Assembly (NCBI GenBank): GCA_021234155.1
Contig: JAJEKV010000078.1
Coordinates: forward strand, 62,001-126,000
Source: Isoetes taiwanensis
Lineage: Eukaryota > Streptophyta > Lycopodiopsida > Isoetales > Isoetaceae
DNA length: 64,000 bases
Direction of reading: 5' to 3'
Shown: positions 30,901-43,739 of the stretch, in pieces
How positions within the stretch are numbered: position 1 is the first letter of the stretch
How the letters are laid out: each line of letters begins with the position of its first letter
Program-made: the position numbers and the translations under genes
The notes under the pieces: generated by a model
What the model was told of the DNA's origin: nothing
Seen by the model: the letters and a program-made list of their open reading frames with translations, nothing else
Database searches by the model: none

Positions 30901-32351
30901 ACTAATGCGTACATCTAGAGTGCACCATTTCTTAGTCGTTGATTTAGCTTTTTTTTTTTTCAATGGTCCAACATCCAAGGGCTCACAACAAAAGCCCTCT
31001 TTTTATTTTAGGGGCTGATTTTCCCTTGAAAAATCAATTATTTTTAAGTTCCAAAAACAAACATGCAAGCATCGAGGTCCCTTATTTTAGGGTTCTTTGA
31101 GGAAAGGGTTTGCTTTACGGTTGCCAGCCAGATTTGCTTCCGGAGAAGAAACTTCTATGTTCCCTGCCTCTTCCGGCATAGCAACTCCGGTCCAGAAGCC
31201 CTGTTCGGCCTCTATATCAACAAAGATGGTTTTTGTAAATTTCTATGGCAACTAAAAAAGCTTTGGAATGCACAGATGAATGCTTGAAGCTTGTTCTTCT
31301 TCCTTCTACTTGGATGTTTAGAACCCGGTATAAGCTTACGCGAGATACTTCCTTCATGGATGAGACCAGGAGCAGATTAATTGTTAAAGTCCATTGTCGG
31401 ATCTTTTGTGGATGCTCTATGGAAATGGTGACATGCGAAAGCGATCGATAAGTGTCATTTAGGGTTCAAAGGGTTATGCCCTTTTTTCTTTATCATTGCA
31501 AAATGGAAACATCAATTATGATTTATGATGGATAGGCTAGCATATATCATGAGTATTTTTCATGCCAGACTAGCCCTAAGCTTGAATAAATGCATGAGGT
31601 TTTCTTTGCATGCCCTCAAGGTTATCTGAGGATACAAAGTCATCATTAAGCGGTCGTCTACTACGAGGCGGGGAAGTTACTGGTCATCTCCGGTTGCTCC
31701 ATACATAAAGAAACAGCGAGTTGATATTAGAATAGTTGAGATGAAACCCATGCTATTTTCCTTGCGGTCCTTTACAAGTGGAAATGTACACATGAAGAAT
31801 GCTACAATTTCACGGTCAACGATTTTGGGGAAAACTAGGAGGCATAGTAGATAGTTATTGGAAGGTGTAGTAGTGTCTACAATTTCACATTACGTTTTAA
31901 AGGTGCCTCTTTTGAAGGTGTAGTAGACTCCTTGGATGACCTGTTTGTACAAAGAAGCGATCCCATGGGATGAGTGCGGTACCGATGTTATTCAAGTTCA
32001 GCCGGGGTCGATTGCTTTTTATTTTTAATCTTGAGCTCTGGTCAAATCTCAGCGTAGTGCTAGCGTGACAAACCATGGGGTTATTTGGCCTTTTGAAGGT
32101 CTAACAGCAAAATCAATTTGGTGGGTACTTATTTCAAATTTCTTTTGAGGTCTTTTTAGCAAACGTTTATCTAAGCAGCCATTGTAAAATGTTGCTGACA
32201 TATAGGTGGGTCCCTGCTGCAACTGAGTTTTTGACAATCCTTCATGAAAGCTCTTTCATGCACATCCAGAGGAAGGTAGTTTTCAATTGAAAGGGCTCAA
32301 TCTTGTGTGTATTATTTTGTAGCTTAATGATGGAAGTTATTTGTATTTTGA
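27986..32351. other. 4.4 kb with no gene I can support
   Basis: AT-rich unique sequence. A TATA-like CTATATAAATC lies at 28500. There is a possible 68-codon frame at 31245-31451 (MATKKALECTDE...) and a few 60-90-codon frames on both strands, none with a known motif. A13 at 28110 and T13 at 30948 are homopolymers. A short SINE-family-like fragment is listed separately (30823-30932). Confidence 0.4.
30823..30932 (+). mobile_element. Possible short relative of the SINE at 24503
   Basis: ATATGTAGCATAATAACAGGGGGTT at 30813 matches ATATGTAGCAAAATAACAGGGGGTT at 24493 (24 of 25; quoted as start of each only). The end TCTAGAGTGCACC resembles GTCCAGGGTGCACC at 24900. The interior differs and is much shorter. 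It could be an internally deleted member or a chance match. Confidence 0.3.
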
Positions 32352-32640
32352 AGGTGAGAAACAGTGAGAGGATATCATTGTTGAATACAGAGGTAGATAA
32401 GGGACCTTATCTGAATATGTCTTCAGATGGCAAGGTTGCTGCTGACAGTTTATCTTATCCTCCTGAGGTATCATAGTAACAAACAATTTAGTATTTTATT
32501 TTGGCATGGTTTATGCGAAGATAATTTTCTTTGACTGCATATGCAGGATCGACCATTAACTAAAGCTTGCAAGAGACAAGATGGAAATGGATCCACGAAA
32601 CCCCATTCGGACATGGGAAGAATGTTATTATTGCAACTCT
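32352..32640 (+). pseudogene. Two exon-like fragments of an unknown gene
   Basis: A frame reading ERISLLNTEVDKGPYLNMSS, then GKVAADSLSYPPE runs up to GAG before GTATC (donor at 32468). After an intron-like stretch ending TGCATATGCAG (32546) it continues in phase: DRPLTKACKRQDGNGSTKPH, then MGRMLLL, with a stop at 32653. The matched splice sites and protein-like text suggest an old gene fragment, possibly captured. No family recognised. Confidence 0.35.
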
Positions 32641-33435
32641 GCCGGTTTATGTGATGGTTTTCATCAAATATTTCATTATTCAATTTGGCTACATTTAAGA
32701 GCAAAGCATAGCATCCACATGTGAAGGCAGTATTCAAGGTCAGAAAAACTTTTACATTAATTGTGTCCTCTACTTTCGTTTATAAATTGAAATTGTATAT
32801 TGCAATCTGAGATGTGCAATGCGGGAAGGGACTCGCTTAATAGACACAAAACCGCCCGATAGATAGGCTTGTCATTCATCACGGCAGCGGTATACAATGG
32901 TTTGAAGAATAGAGGGGTAGCGCGACCATAGGGAACAATATCGGACTACCCCATAAAAGAAATGTGCGGGCAACATAGAAGGGCAATGACGACAACTTCT
33001 CACCGGGATAAAAACCTGCTTTTTCGGTTTTCGAGGAAAACCCTAATGAGAAATGGTCGCCAACAACCTTGAATGTGATGCCTGGAAAACCGAAGAAGAT
33101 GGAGGGACGGGCGAACCCAAAGATAGCGGGGACCCCAGAGGATCGGCAGATGCCCGAATGAAAAAAAAGATGATGTCTTGGCGAACACAATCCAAAGAAG
33201 ACCCCGAAGATGGCGGAAGCAGGAGAGCGAAGGAGACATGTCGATGGCGAAGTCGAAAAAGCAAGATCCCCAAACGACCGCAAAAACCACGCAGCAACTC
33301 CAAAGAACCTAAAAAATAATTCGTAAATTGTTAGAAAGAACTAACATGCATGGCATGGACAAGGCAAGCCGCACAACCAACCCCCGCAAAGAAGAGCAAA
33401 TTATTATTAGAACATAAAAATCAGCACCCGGAAGG

Positions 33436-33635
33436 TGAAAAAGCATCACCCCGGGTGGAAATTAAGTATGCATCACCCTCAAGGTAGAAGAAATAAATAG
33501 CATCACCCTCAAGGTGGAAAAATAGCATCACCCTCAAGGTGGAAAAAAATAGCATCACCCTCAAGGTGGAAAAAATAGCATCACCCTCAAGGTGGAAATA
33601 AATAGCATCACCCTCAAGGTGGAAATAAAAAACAA
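33436..33635. repeat. VNTR of AGCATCACCCTCAAGGTGGA units
   Basis: Eight units of about 24-29 bp (core GCATCACCC..CAAGGTGGAAA) follow each other. Each core contains the inverted pair CACC and GGTG and can form a small hairpin. Two weaker copies occur in the short element at locus 2 (43003-43040) and one in the long element (34117), so the VNTR belongs to the family. Irregular A-rich spacers and no unique spacers mean it is not a CRISPR array. Confidence 0.85.
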
Positions 33636-33776
33636 CATATGAAAATGACATGATAGTGATGCAAAAACATTATTATAGTAAATGCAAAGTGAACAACATG
33701 AAACGGGCGTGTCCCCGAAAGCGGTGAGGGGGGGAAGCTCGGAGAAGGAAGGAAGCTGCTGTAAGAAGACGCCGAT

Positions 33777-33856
33777 AACCGGTGCTGAAGGGGAAAGAGC
33801 CTTATATAGTGGCTCGTCCCTCCCCAGAATGGCGATCCGATGGCTCGGATCGACGC
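33777..33856 (-). promoter_or_regulatory. 5'-terminal hairpin and TATA of the short element, locus 1
   Basis: CGATCCGA-TGGC-TCGGATCG (33833-33852) is a perfect 8-bp stem with a 4-nt loop at the 5' end of the minus-strand element. About 25 bp further in on that strand lies CACTATATAAGGC, a TATA-like site. The same hairpin with the same TATA is at 39631-39671, and with a changed loop (TGTC) and no TATA at 43240-43259 and 50985-51004. Confidence 0.7.
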
Positions 33857-33866
33857 GGTCTCGGAA

Positions 33867-36800
33867 GGGACTCGCAATAGACACAAAACCGGCCCACTAC
33901 CGGAGAACTTCCTAACTACAAGCCCAAACCGCCGCGAAACCTCCAAATGTTGAGAGATGGGTCACGTAAAACACGAGCGAGAGTGAGAAGACGAGGGAAC
34001 GCGCCGGCGGCGGAGCACGAAGCTGCATCATGTGGAACCCTGAGCTGTGGCACGCCGGCCCCGGCCGCAACGAAAGCGAATCGCGTACCATAAAGAGCGG
34101 GTCCAAGCCTATAATGAGCGTCACCATCACGGTGGAAATAAACAACACCACCCAACAAAAAGCGGTCCATAAAAGCGCGACATCTAGAAAAGATAAGCAT
34201 CAATGTAAAACCATAAAAAGAGCGTCAAGAACGAAAGAAACAAACTAAAATGGCCATTAGAATGTGCCCAATATAACACCTCGCGTGTACAACAACGTAA
34301 AGACGCGCCACATCTAGATAGCGAGAAGCGAGAAAAGAAAAAATGATCAAATAGAAACCCATGTCACAAAATCTTAATGTGGTGCCAAAGCGCAATATGC
34401 ATCATATCCGGATAAAGTGAAATAGCAACACCATGCACAAAAATTAGAATATAGCCAATAGAACACCTTGTGGACAACAACGTAGGACACCACATCTAGA
34501 TAAAGAAAAGCATAAAAATGAGAGATAATCCAATAGAAACCCATGTAGAAAAATGTCGAATGCGATTGCCAAACGCGAATATGCATCCTATCGAGATAAA
34601 GCCAAATAGCAAAGATGCCAATAATGATCATACCAAATAGAAAAAGATCCACTACAAGTGCAAAAACCCTCAATAGACAGTTAGAAATGGATTGCTCGAG
34701 AGAACTAGAATCACGCACGTGAACATGTTGAGGCATGAGGGGAAGCAAGGTGCGAGGGGAACGAGCTCCATGAGAAGTAGACTGACGAGCCAAGGATGGT
34801 AAAGGAAGAACAGCGGGGGAGGGCAGGTTGAAAACTTGATGAAAAAAGGATATTGCAGGCCGCGACGAGCAGAATGTGTACCGTAATGAGATGGATCCCA
34901 GCCGATAGCGAGAAGACAATCCCTCCACCATAAGCGGCAGTCGGATAGGATAAAGGACGCAAAGAGGAGGGAGAGGTGCGAAAAAGAGGGCCGCCTGACA
35001 GAGGATCAAGGAGATGATAAGAACCGGTGGAGATCAGACGCTGATTATGATGTATAATCACAGCACAATACACAATGATAGCACAATGCACTGTGAAAAG
35101 AAGAGCTCAACAGCTAGCAAAAAATGAAGTTTCCAGCAAATGATGCATAATGATAGCAATGCACAATGCCAATGATTGAAGAAGGTGTATCCAGAAACAA
35201 TCAATACGCCTAATCTGTCAAATGAAAAGATCACACTAAGAACATGAAAAGACAACCACGTGCAATAACATAAAAAGCAACGTCTCTAAGCGTACCAGAT
35301 GCATGACAATCACCAACATAATGATCAATCTCAGAGCAATGGCAAGAAAATAAGGTTGACATCAAAAAAGAAGTCCAGAGCAAAGAGGTTCATGAGGTCT
35401 GCGAAATGGTTTGGAACAAGAATAGGAGAGCGAATGCCAATCTATAAAATTGGTGCTACATAAGCAATAAAACATATGCCGAGTCTGTACAAAATGGAAA
35501 AGACACCGCACATCACACGTCATCCATGTTCAAGAACAGAGAATGCAACTTCGCGAAGCAACAAATTAATTGCGCTAATAAAGTGAACAACGGATCCAAC
35601 AAACACTAGAGCTCCCGAATGCTCATGCCAAAACCAAATCTCGAAAATTGGTGCTACGTAAGCAATAAAACATATGCCGAGCTACCATATGCATAATAGT
35701 CACCCCTCTATGTGTCAAAAGAAAATACACATGCAAAAAAGCATCTCATGAAAAACATGCCAATTATTAATCCGTAACCATACGCAAATGAACGAATGCC
35801 AGGAAATATGGATATAAAACCATAGCCTAGAGCAAGTCGATATAATCGGGAAAAGAAGCAAACCTAGAACGGATACCTCGCACAGGACTCAACTTTGTAT
35901 AAAATGCGACAATAATGTACACCCCCAAGTCCGAATCAAACAGGAAACAAATTATAATAATAGAGCTGAAAAAACCTAAACTGTGAAGAAGAGCTGCAAG
36001 AACACGATGCCAAACTGCAACTTGCCAAATAGGATATGTCTGCGAGGAATATGGGAGGAGATTGAGGTAGAAGTGGCAGACATGAGAGCGCAAATTAAGA
36101 GGAAAGTCAAGAAGGGAGATTTAGGTTGGATGACATCGTGGGTCAAACAAAAGGAGGTATAATGCGGAAAAAAAGTAAGATGTCCATGCACAAGCGGTTT
36201 AGGTAAAATGTGAGGCCAAAGTCAAGGATAGGTTATGGCCAATGAAAAAGAGGAAATGAAGGTCAACAGCGCGGAGGTCCCGGTTGAGTGCTAGGAGGTT
36301 GGCCATACGATGGAACGAGAAAGAAAAAGACAAGTGAAAACAAAAGGACTATGTGAAATGACGTCTTGTTAGTAAAGCTAGTGTTGTACAAAGGGCCTGC
36401 AATAATAAAACAAAGAAGATAAGGTACATGTGAAATGAAACAAAATGACAATGTCAAGTGACATCACGTAAGTAAAGCGAGGCACGAAAAAAGGAGTCGA
36501 ATACGAATAGGACAAAGCGGAGCTAACGTAAATAAAGGATAACCCAAATATGTAACATTGGTGCTGCCTAAGCGATAAAAATGGTACTGAGTCTAAAAAA
36601 ATCCACATAAAAAGTCTAACAACATAACATATCATCCACTCCCAAGAATGGTGAAGGTCCGCGAACAAATCTGTGATGATATGATATGATCAACCGAAAT
36701 AATGGTATGGGTTTAAAGAAAATAAACGCTATGCAAAATAGTATAATACCAGACACATCGAAGATGCAAAATAAAATATAACCTATAATCAAAGACAAAA

Positions 36801-39675
36801 AAAAAAAACCCTATAAGGCTCAAATAACCATTGGTTGCGTCAACCGCTAATATATGATGTAATATGCGCTAGACATGGACAAAAAAGGATAACGATGTGA
36901 TCATGCGGCAATAACATTAAACTGTAGAAAATGAGAGAAAATACTAAAGATGGCCAATATGTGTGAGAATTGAAGTTGGACTAAAATAAATGAATCGAAT
37001 AACTACTGGAGCACCACAAGCGTTAGTAATTTGCAACATTTTCAAAACCAAAATATTTGTAGTAGCTAGATGAGGATAATGCAACCCAAGCTATATCTGA
37101 CAAAAAAAGAGGCCTTGTTGAGGTATTTGTTAGGAATAATGGGTAAGCCAAGGACGAGCGATTTGTTAGAAGTAATTGGCATCCAGCATTAGAAATTAAT
37201 ATTGTGTGAGAATAGTGACAATGAAAATGGAAAAATCGCTATCTACCAGCACAATTGACAAATCCAAAGGCCTTTTATCCAACAACCACACTTGTTCACC
37301 TACGCGCACAATGATGATCTACGAGAATAATGCTCAAATAATTAGGCAAGGAAATTCCTAAAGCACAGTGCACAACTCAAGGCTAAAATCAAAATGCAAA
37401 TAAATGAAGATTAAGCAACGAGTTGTATACGGCATGCCCCAAACACCCCATGAAAGCCAATGTGTGACATACCAGTCAATACGTCTGCATCGTTTAACAA
37501 ATCTACAGATTTTGCTCCATTCGTAAAAAAGAGGCAATCATGCATAAACAAAAAGGAGATAGCGCATGTGATGGCGCAAATGCGGAAACAGTGTAGGTGA
37601 CCTAAAGCATTTACGTAAAAAGTAGGAGGAGAGGACGGAATCTCTGGCCCTATGGCAGCTATGGGAGTTGTTGATCTATTACACGCGTGGAAAAAGGGGT
37701 AAAGCCAGGTGCGGCCAAGTATATAAAGAAAAAGATAAAAGCGGCAATAGGAAATATAGATGCAGAGTGAATTGAAAAGCGGATCCGGGAGGCAAAGACC
37801 GCAGGAGTCTTGAGGCCGCCATTTGAACAAATCGGACAAGAGCCGATGGATTGAAACTACGAGGTTGTGCAAAAAATGAAAAGAATATATCACCACGGAA
37901 CTTGGTATTATACAACGAAAAAATAAGAAACATAAGTTAGGAAGAACGTCGAACATTCAAAGCTAAAGCAACAAAGCATCATGACTCGACCCTGGTGCAG
38001 AAGATAATAAGGCCACGCCTTACGTCAAAGCTAAAACGACAACTGTAATGGACAACACCATGGTGTAGAAGGTAATAAGGCACTAACCCAACAAAGACTC
38101 AAATACATCGATATGGGAACTTGATTTGAAATATAGAGAAAATGCAAAAACTTGTTCACGGCAAAAAAACGCGGTCACAGCCAGACCTTCAATGTACCAA
38201 GATGACATGGATAGGCGAAGCGCGAGCGATACTGGCATGCATAGTCAGTAGATACCTAGTTGAGATGAGACAGCCAAGAAATAAAACAAGCGGATCCTCT
38301 CCAGTCTCTCGTCCGTCGCATGTGATCCAGTCTGGACGTTCAACAATTCCAGGTTGCCCATCGCAATGCAAGAACTGGATTATGTCGTGGAACTAGATGT
38401 GCAGGCGAAAAATGTTAGATGTTCAAGGGCCGCTCCAACAAGCCGAGGCGTTCCATTGATCGTGAAGAGGTATGGGAGATGAAGCGACAAGCTGCTAAGG
38501 GGTTGAGGGTCTTAAAAGATGATCGATAGGGAAAGAGGCAAAGCGAGAAGGCTAGGCAAATAGGCAAATTGATTTATGTACTAGAACAGAGGGGCGAAGG
38601 GAGAAACGAGATGGGAAATCAAGCTACCATGTAGGAACAACAACAAGAAGATTGGATGCCGATCAATGAAGTTGATCCGGCCTACCGATCGACCCATCGC
38701 GATCCGGCAAGATTCCCCGATGTGTCCAATTCCCTGTCGAGTTGGACTGATTGCTAACTAGATTGGCTTGAACCTAAGGCGTAAAACCATGCGAGGTACT
38801 TGGGCAGGGGAAAACATGTGGTGCCACAAATGTCTCTTTGTTGGAAAGATAAAAAAAGATCATACAAGGTGAATCCGATCACCTGCGCAGGAAACAAATG
38901 CGTTAGAAATCCATCTATAAAAGCTTTGTGCATGCCCTCGTAATTCAAGGAAAACCACACTCCATAAATGATAGAACTATTTGCATGAAGTGATAGGACT
39001 GTGGACCGTATTGTCTGATCGTAATTGGTGGAAATGCCATACCTCTACCGGACAAACGTCCAATTGAAGAAGAAGATAAGCAAACAAAAGACGAAAAAGC
39101 TAAGAAGCAGAGGTTGCATGCCATTCCAACCCTGCTCCCTTCTATCGCCAATCACCGGGCTGAAATCCAACCCAACGGATGGATTGGACAAGCGAATCGT
39201 CGACAGGATCCCGGGGATGCCAAACCGCCCCTCGGCAAAAGAATGCCACTCTGACTACCGCAATCCAACTTGAAATCGTGACGAGGAAGTACCGATATGG
39301 TGTGAATGCTTGAATGCCAATCTGTAAGAAGTTCTAAAAAATAAAAACAAACATTAAAAAGACAAGGAAGACACAGAGTGATCTGGTAGAAATGGGCAAA
39401 GCAATCCTATCTGGAACAGGCCCGCAAGGGATGTACAACCAGCTGGGAAAGGATGGTGATAAAGGTGAAGAAAATAACAGAAGAGGAAGAGGAGCAAGAT
39501 GATGAAGAGAGGAAGCAATGGACAAGGAAAGAGATGTTGCATGAAGGGATGGAAGCTCGGAGAAGGAAGGAAGCTGCTGTGAGAAGACGCCGATAACCGG
39601 TGCTGAAGGGGAAAGAGCCTTATATAGTGGCTCGCCCCTCCCCAGAATGGCGATCCGATGGCTCGGATCGATGCG
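33867..39675 (-). mobile_element. Long non-LTR element, locus 1, coding part not readable
   Basis: Ends at 33867 in GCGAGTCCC (3' end, minus strand) and starts near 39675 with the family hairpin and TATA (39631-39671), matching the short copy almost exactly over about 120 bp. Between them I cannot read RT or endonuclease. The body is A-rich on the plus strand and contains repeated blocks, for example ATTGGTGCTAC.TAAGCAATAAAACATATGCCGAG-type units at 35445, 35650 and 36553, and CACATCTAGATA at 34310 and 34492. It may be decayed or a non-coding derivative. Long minus-strand frames in it (for example 34374-35009 and 37411-37956) have no motif. Confidence 0.55.
35440..36600. repeat. Dispersed ~50-bp repeat inside the long element, locus 1
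   Basis: ATTGGTGCTACATAAGCAAT at 35449 recurs at 35648 (one change) and, more diverged, at 36558 (ATTGGTGCTGCCTAAGCGAT). The first two are followed by AAAACATATGCCGAG. They are about 200 and 900 bp apart. Confidence 0.7.
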
Positions 39676-42614
39676 ATTAGATGGTTTTACATGAAGAAGG
39701 TGTAATCCTGATTGCAGATAATGTTTCCTATAATCTGGTTCTGGATATGTACTGTTTATAGTAACTGTCATCTTACATTGGAAATCAAAATTGTATATTG
39801 GACTCAAAGGTTTAGAAACATTTTCATACATACAGATGGTCCTGTTTGCTGATCTTTATAAAACGCAATGGTCCTGTTTGCTGATCTTTGTAAAACGCAT
39901 GTCAATATGGAATTAAAGCTCCTATATTATGGTTCCCTTTATTGTTTCCATATGTTCTTTATCTATTTGTCTTTATTTTAATACTGACAAATCACCATAT
40001 TCTTACAATTGTTTATTTTTTGGCACTTATGTACTTACATAGACAACCTCTATAGTGTATATTTCTTGGCACTTCAATACTTACATAAACAAGGCTAAGC
40101 GGCCCATAAAGTTTACCTATGTTTATAATTTTAGTTAGGGTCCGGAAGGGCCAAATTTTTTAATATAACAATCAACACACAACTACCATTAACATTATTA
40201 ACACAAACCATTGCATTTAACACATTTAAATCAAAATCCCCCTTAAACCCCCTTTGGTTTGGGTGCATATTCATACGGGGGGTTACGTAGGGCAGCGAGA
40301 GCCCCAAGAATATATTTATAATACATGTACAAAATTAACACTATTAAGTACATTCTCTCAAACCTTATAGTATTTTGCAAACCTTAATATACAGTATACA
40401 AAAATTTGTACATGCATACCCCACAAACGAGGATCGCTATGTACGGTCCAGATCTTGGAATAAAGGGCAAATATGCCCATCCGACAGCAAATAAAGAAAG
40501 CAAAACCTTACAATTTGGTCTTTGTTTATTCACAATCATTGATCATTAATATTTCTAAGTGAGCTATAGATTGATTTTGTTTATGGCACATGTTTGTATA
40601 GGCATCTACATTGGAAGTGCAAATTGTTTTGAGAAAATTCCTAGATGTTATCATCAAATATGCTCTTTGGGTCCCATAGACCGATTGGTCTCCGTGGACG
40701 ATAAAAGTACCTTCCTTCCTTCCTTCCTTCTATTAACAATTATGTAGATTCTCTAGAATTCCATGGATCTTAATCTAGACACATTTGTGACAAAATGTGT
40801 AACAATTGTGTAACACATGAAAAAGTATCTTCTAGCAAGCATGTCTTCATCTCATAGAGATTACAATGAAATGGCCTCAAGTTTCCTCCTAAATACTATC
40901 ATCCTATCCAGAATATTATTTTTAAATTTATTAGATTCCTTAAAATTAAATGAAAGCTCTTTACTTGTCCGAAGTCATTTCCAACCTGACAATCTTGAAG
41001 CCCCGAACATTTTAAAAGATAAAGCCAAGCCCAATGTCTCCTAAAAAGCAACATAAACTTAAGCAACATGCAGGATTTTCAATCAATTTATTCAATTGAA
41101 AGATAAGGATCCCCAACAAGTGGAAACGTACAGAATAATTTGACAATTTGATGACAACAATGCCAAATAACTTTTTTGGTCATGCACTCCACCCTTGATT
41201 CTCGGTAGTAAAAAGGTGAGAGCAACTTAATTTGAGAGTCATCATTGCTAGGAACCTGAAAGAGAAAACGTCATCCGTAGAGTGCTTGAATTTATTTTTA
41301 AGACTATGTAAAGGTCTCTCACATATTTTGCAACATTCTCGTCTTTGCACAAATGTCTTTATGACATTAATGATAATTTAAAAAGAACTTCTAAATTTGC
41401 AAATGTAAAAAAAAAAAAATATTTGTGGTGTGAAGTTGAATCATTATGACTTTCATGTCGTGAATTATGGACTGCCCCAATGCATCCATTTAATTCTATT
41501 GATTCTATTCCTCAATGGGCCATATTTCAGGACATAGGATCAACATTTTATAGCAATAATCAAAGGCAAGTCAGATCGACAAAGCCCACATGCAATAACT
41601 TAAAAGGCAACATGAAGTGTCTGTAAAGTATGCTCCCTTCTTATAATAAAACAAAACACCCTACATCGAGGCAACAACTTGTATCCACATCGTAAGTACT
41701 ACAATCAAATAACCAAGAGACGAACAAGACAGTATGTTCAAGATGCAAACGAAATCACAGCCTATTGTGTTAGAATATGGCATCCCTTGCCTTCCAACAT
41801 ATTGAGTGCCACTGCATTCAAGCACATTAGCTATAAATGATGGATCTATCTATCTATGCTAATGCCCTGCTCAGTGCATCAAAAGCTTGCATGTTGCCGT
41901 CTATTTCAATACAATTGGATACATGTCCTTGAATCCATTGAATTTTTTGGCCAGGTTAAGACAGGGATGCAGTGTAGAGAGCTTTAAGCAATAATAATTG
42001 CAATCAACTAACTATTTTAGGTATTTCATATACAGAATAAAAGGGCACCTCCACTTGCTTCTATTTGAATAATAGAAGCACATAAAATTCATATCACCAA
42101 GTTTAAAATTCTAATAGAAAAAGCCCACTAACCCTTGTATAAGAATCCTCCAAGCATGATCCAATTGGACCACCCTGAGCATTGGGCAAGAATAGCAAAA
42201 TTCAGCTGGACCAACCTGCATAACGTAAACCATAAATACTAAATATTAAAGTTCCATGCCACTTTCAAAGAGCAAATTGATCGAGAAATTCTCAAAGCAA
42301 ACTATTAGAGCCCATCCAATAGAAGAACACCAGAACATCTATTTGAATGAACACGCATTTGGGCAATAAGCAATTTAAAATGCATAGCAGATCTGGTAAG
42401 ATATAGTATAGTGAAACCTAATCCAACGTTTGCTAGCATTTTCTAAAAATGTTGCCATTTCCCTAAATGCTATCTGCATGCATATCATCATATGTCATAC
42501 TATGGAAAGAAAGATAAAGAAGAAGATCTAAGGTAGCATAACTCACCGTAGAACTGGTTTCGTTTTAATGCTAATGACTGCATTCAATAAATTGTCTTCA
42601 ACCTGTATTATCTT
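39676..42614. other. 2.9 kb without a supported gene
   Basis: AT-rich DNA. Items seen are a direct repeat ATGGTCCTGTTTGCTGATCTTT (39835 and 39869; 20 of its bases are identical), a CCTT microsatellite at 40713-40728, and a cyclophilin-like fragment at 41895-41975 listed separately. The rest is unassigned. Confidence 0.45.
41895..41975 (+). pseudogene. Cyclophilin-like exon fragment (first of an inverted pair)
   Basis: Plus strand reads HVLESIEFFGQVKTGMQ, like the VFGQVIKGMDVV strand near the end of cyclophilin peptidyl-prolyl isomerases. About 75 bp here is nearly identical, in inverted orientation, to 51183-51250, where the minus strand reads FFSQVIKGMQVVDAL. Too short to be certain of the family. 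Confidence 0.35.
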
Positions 42615-42624
42615 ATTCTAGAAT
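42615..42624. repeat. ATTCTAGAAT, right-hand target duplication of the short element, locus 2
   Basis: The palindromic 10-mer ATTCTAGAAT flanks the short element on both sides (42615-42624 and 43266-43275). The second copy also touches the 3' end of the long element. Confidence 0.75.
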
Positions 42625-43265
42625 GGGACTCGCAAGAAACCAACAAACCGCCCGATAGATAGGCTTCTCATTCATCTCAGCAGATTTTCTACAATGGCCG
42701 CACACATGCGAACTACCCACGAAAAATAAAGGGAAAATCCAATTATATCACTTGGACCCCAAAAAATACAATGCTAATAGATGAGTGGCTGATGTACCTA
42801 CTGAAAGCTTATCACCGGGATTAAAAAATCCCGCCCCTTCGGGTTTTCGAGGAAAACCCTAGTGATAAACCTTCTCGCAAGGGCTTAGACAAACGTAAGG
42901 CATAGACATCGCTCCCAAAAACCCCCGCATGGAGAAGTCGAAACAGATGCCGCTCGCCAACCTGTACCTGCACATCACCAACACAAACATACCAGAGAAT
43001 AGCATCACCCAGCGGGTGGAAAGCATCACCCGTGGTGGAAAAACATGATAAACGTAAAATTGAGCACAATACAATAAACAAAGAAGGGGGAGGGAGGGTT
43101 TAAAGAGAATAAGGTAATCGGCTGAGAGAAGAGGAAGCGCCGATGAGACGTGGATGCGTAAACGCCACCTAAAATAGCTTAACTCCCAACCCAAAACGCA
43201 TGCGCCCGATGCATGCTCGGGTCCCCATTTAGGGAATGGCGATCCGATGTCTCGGATCGATGCGC
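42625..43265 (-). mobile_element. Short, internally deleted non-LTR element, locus 2
   Basis: About 640 bp. The 5' hairpin (43240-43259, loop TGTC) and the 3' end GCGAGTCCC (42625) match the long copy next to it. The interior resembles the short copy at locus 1: GATAGATAGGCTT near 42654 versus 32862, CACCGGGAT then GGTTTTCGAGGAAAACCCTA near 42843 versus 33025, and AGCATCACCC..GGTGGAAA near 43003. No open frame. It is bounded by ATTCTAGAAT on each side. Confidence 0.78.
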
Positions 43266-43455
43266 ATTCTAGAATGGGACTCGCGAAGAAACCAACAAAC
43301 CGCCTCGAGCTACCGAGAACTTCCTTACAAACTAGGATGGAGGACCGAAGGTCACAGGACGAAGGTCAAGGCCTAGGGAAAAAGGATAGCATGAAAGAAA
43401 CGCCAATTATAAACCAAAGCGTGGAAGAAGCCCCTCCCCGCCGGAAACAATTCAA

Positions 43456-43484
43456 AGAATAGAATAGAATAGAATAGAATAGAA
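43456..43484. repeat. AGAAT pentanucleotide microsatellite
   Basis: GAATA-type unit repeated about six times in the 3' region of the long element. Confidence 0.9.
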
Positions 43485-43739
43485 TATGATTTTATCGCCC
43501 AACGGAGACCAACTGGCCTATGGGACCCAAGTACAAAGAGAGAGCAAAGAAGCGATACTACCGTGATTAAAACCCCCACCAAGGGTTTTTGGGAAAACCT
43601 TAGTAGCAATAAGGATGCCGACATACCGCACGCTTATATACATAATCACAAGTACAAACAGGTTAATGCCTGACGTAGGCATAACCGAAGTCCAAAGGTG
43701 ATCCATTACCTCCGGAGGTAATGATCCCAACAAGCCTAC

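Larger units (their letters stand above)
32828..33866 (-). mobile_element. Short, internally deleted non-LTR element, locus 1
   Basis: Read on the minus strand, its 5' end is at about 33866 with a hairpin and a promoter-like TATA, and its 3' end at 32828 reads ...TGTCTATTAAGCGAGTCCC. It shares about 120 bp of 5' end and 30 bp of 3' end with the long copy that begins at 33867, but the middle is different and carries a VNTR. There is no open frame of interest. It follows the long copy head to tail. A closely parallel pair is present at 42625-51007. Confidence 0.7.

Noticed and set aside
33436-33635. CRISPR-like array
   Set aside because: Repeats are adjacent with A-rich slippage between them, spacers are not unique, and the setting is a plant retroposon.
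33833-33866. Helitron 3' end (hairpin followed by CTRR)
   Set aside because: The hairpin is right but the four copies do not end in a constant CTRR, and RT text on the minus strand shows the hairpin is at a LINE 5' end.
34374-37956. Several 100-200-codon minus-strand frames as membrane proteins
   Set aside because: They are Phe/Leu/Ser/Tyr-rich because the plus strand is A-rich, contain no domain, and overlap repeats.
32828-39675. LTR retrotransposon with the short copy as LTR
   Set aside because: The long copy lacks the middle of the short copy at both ends, and there is no primer-binding site or polypurine tract; locus 2 carries LINE-type RT.
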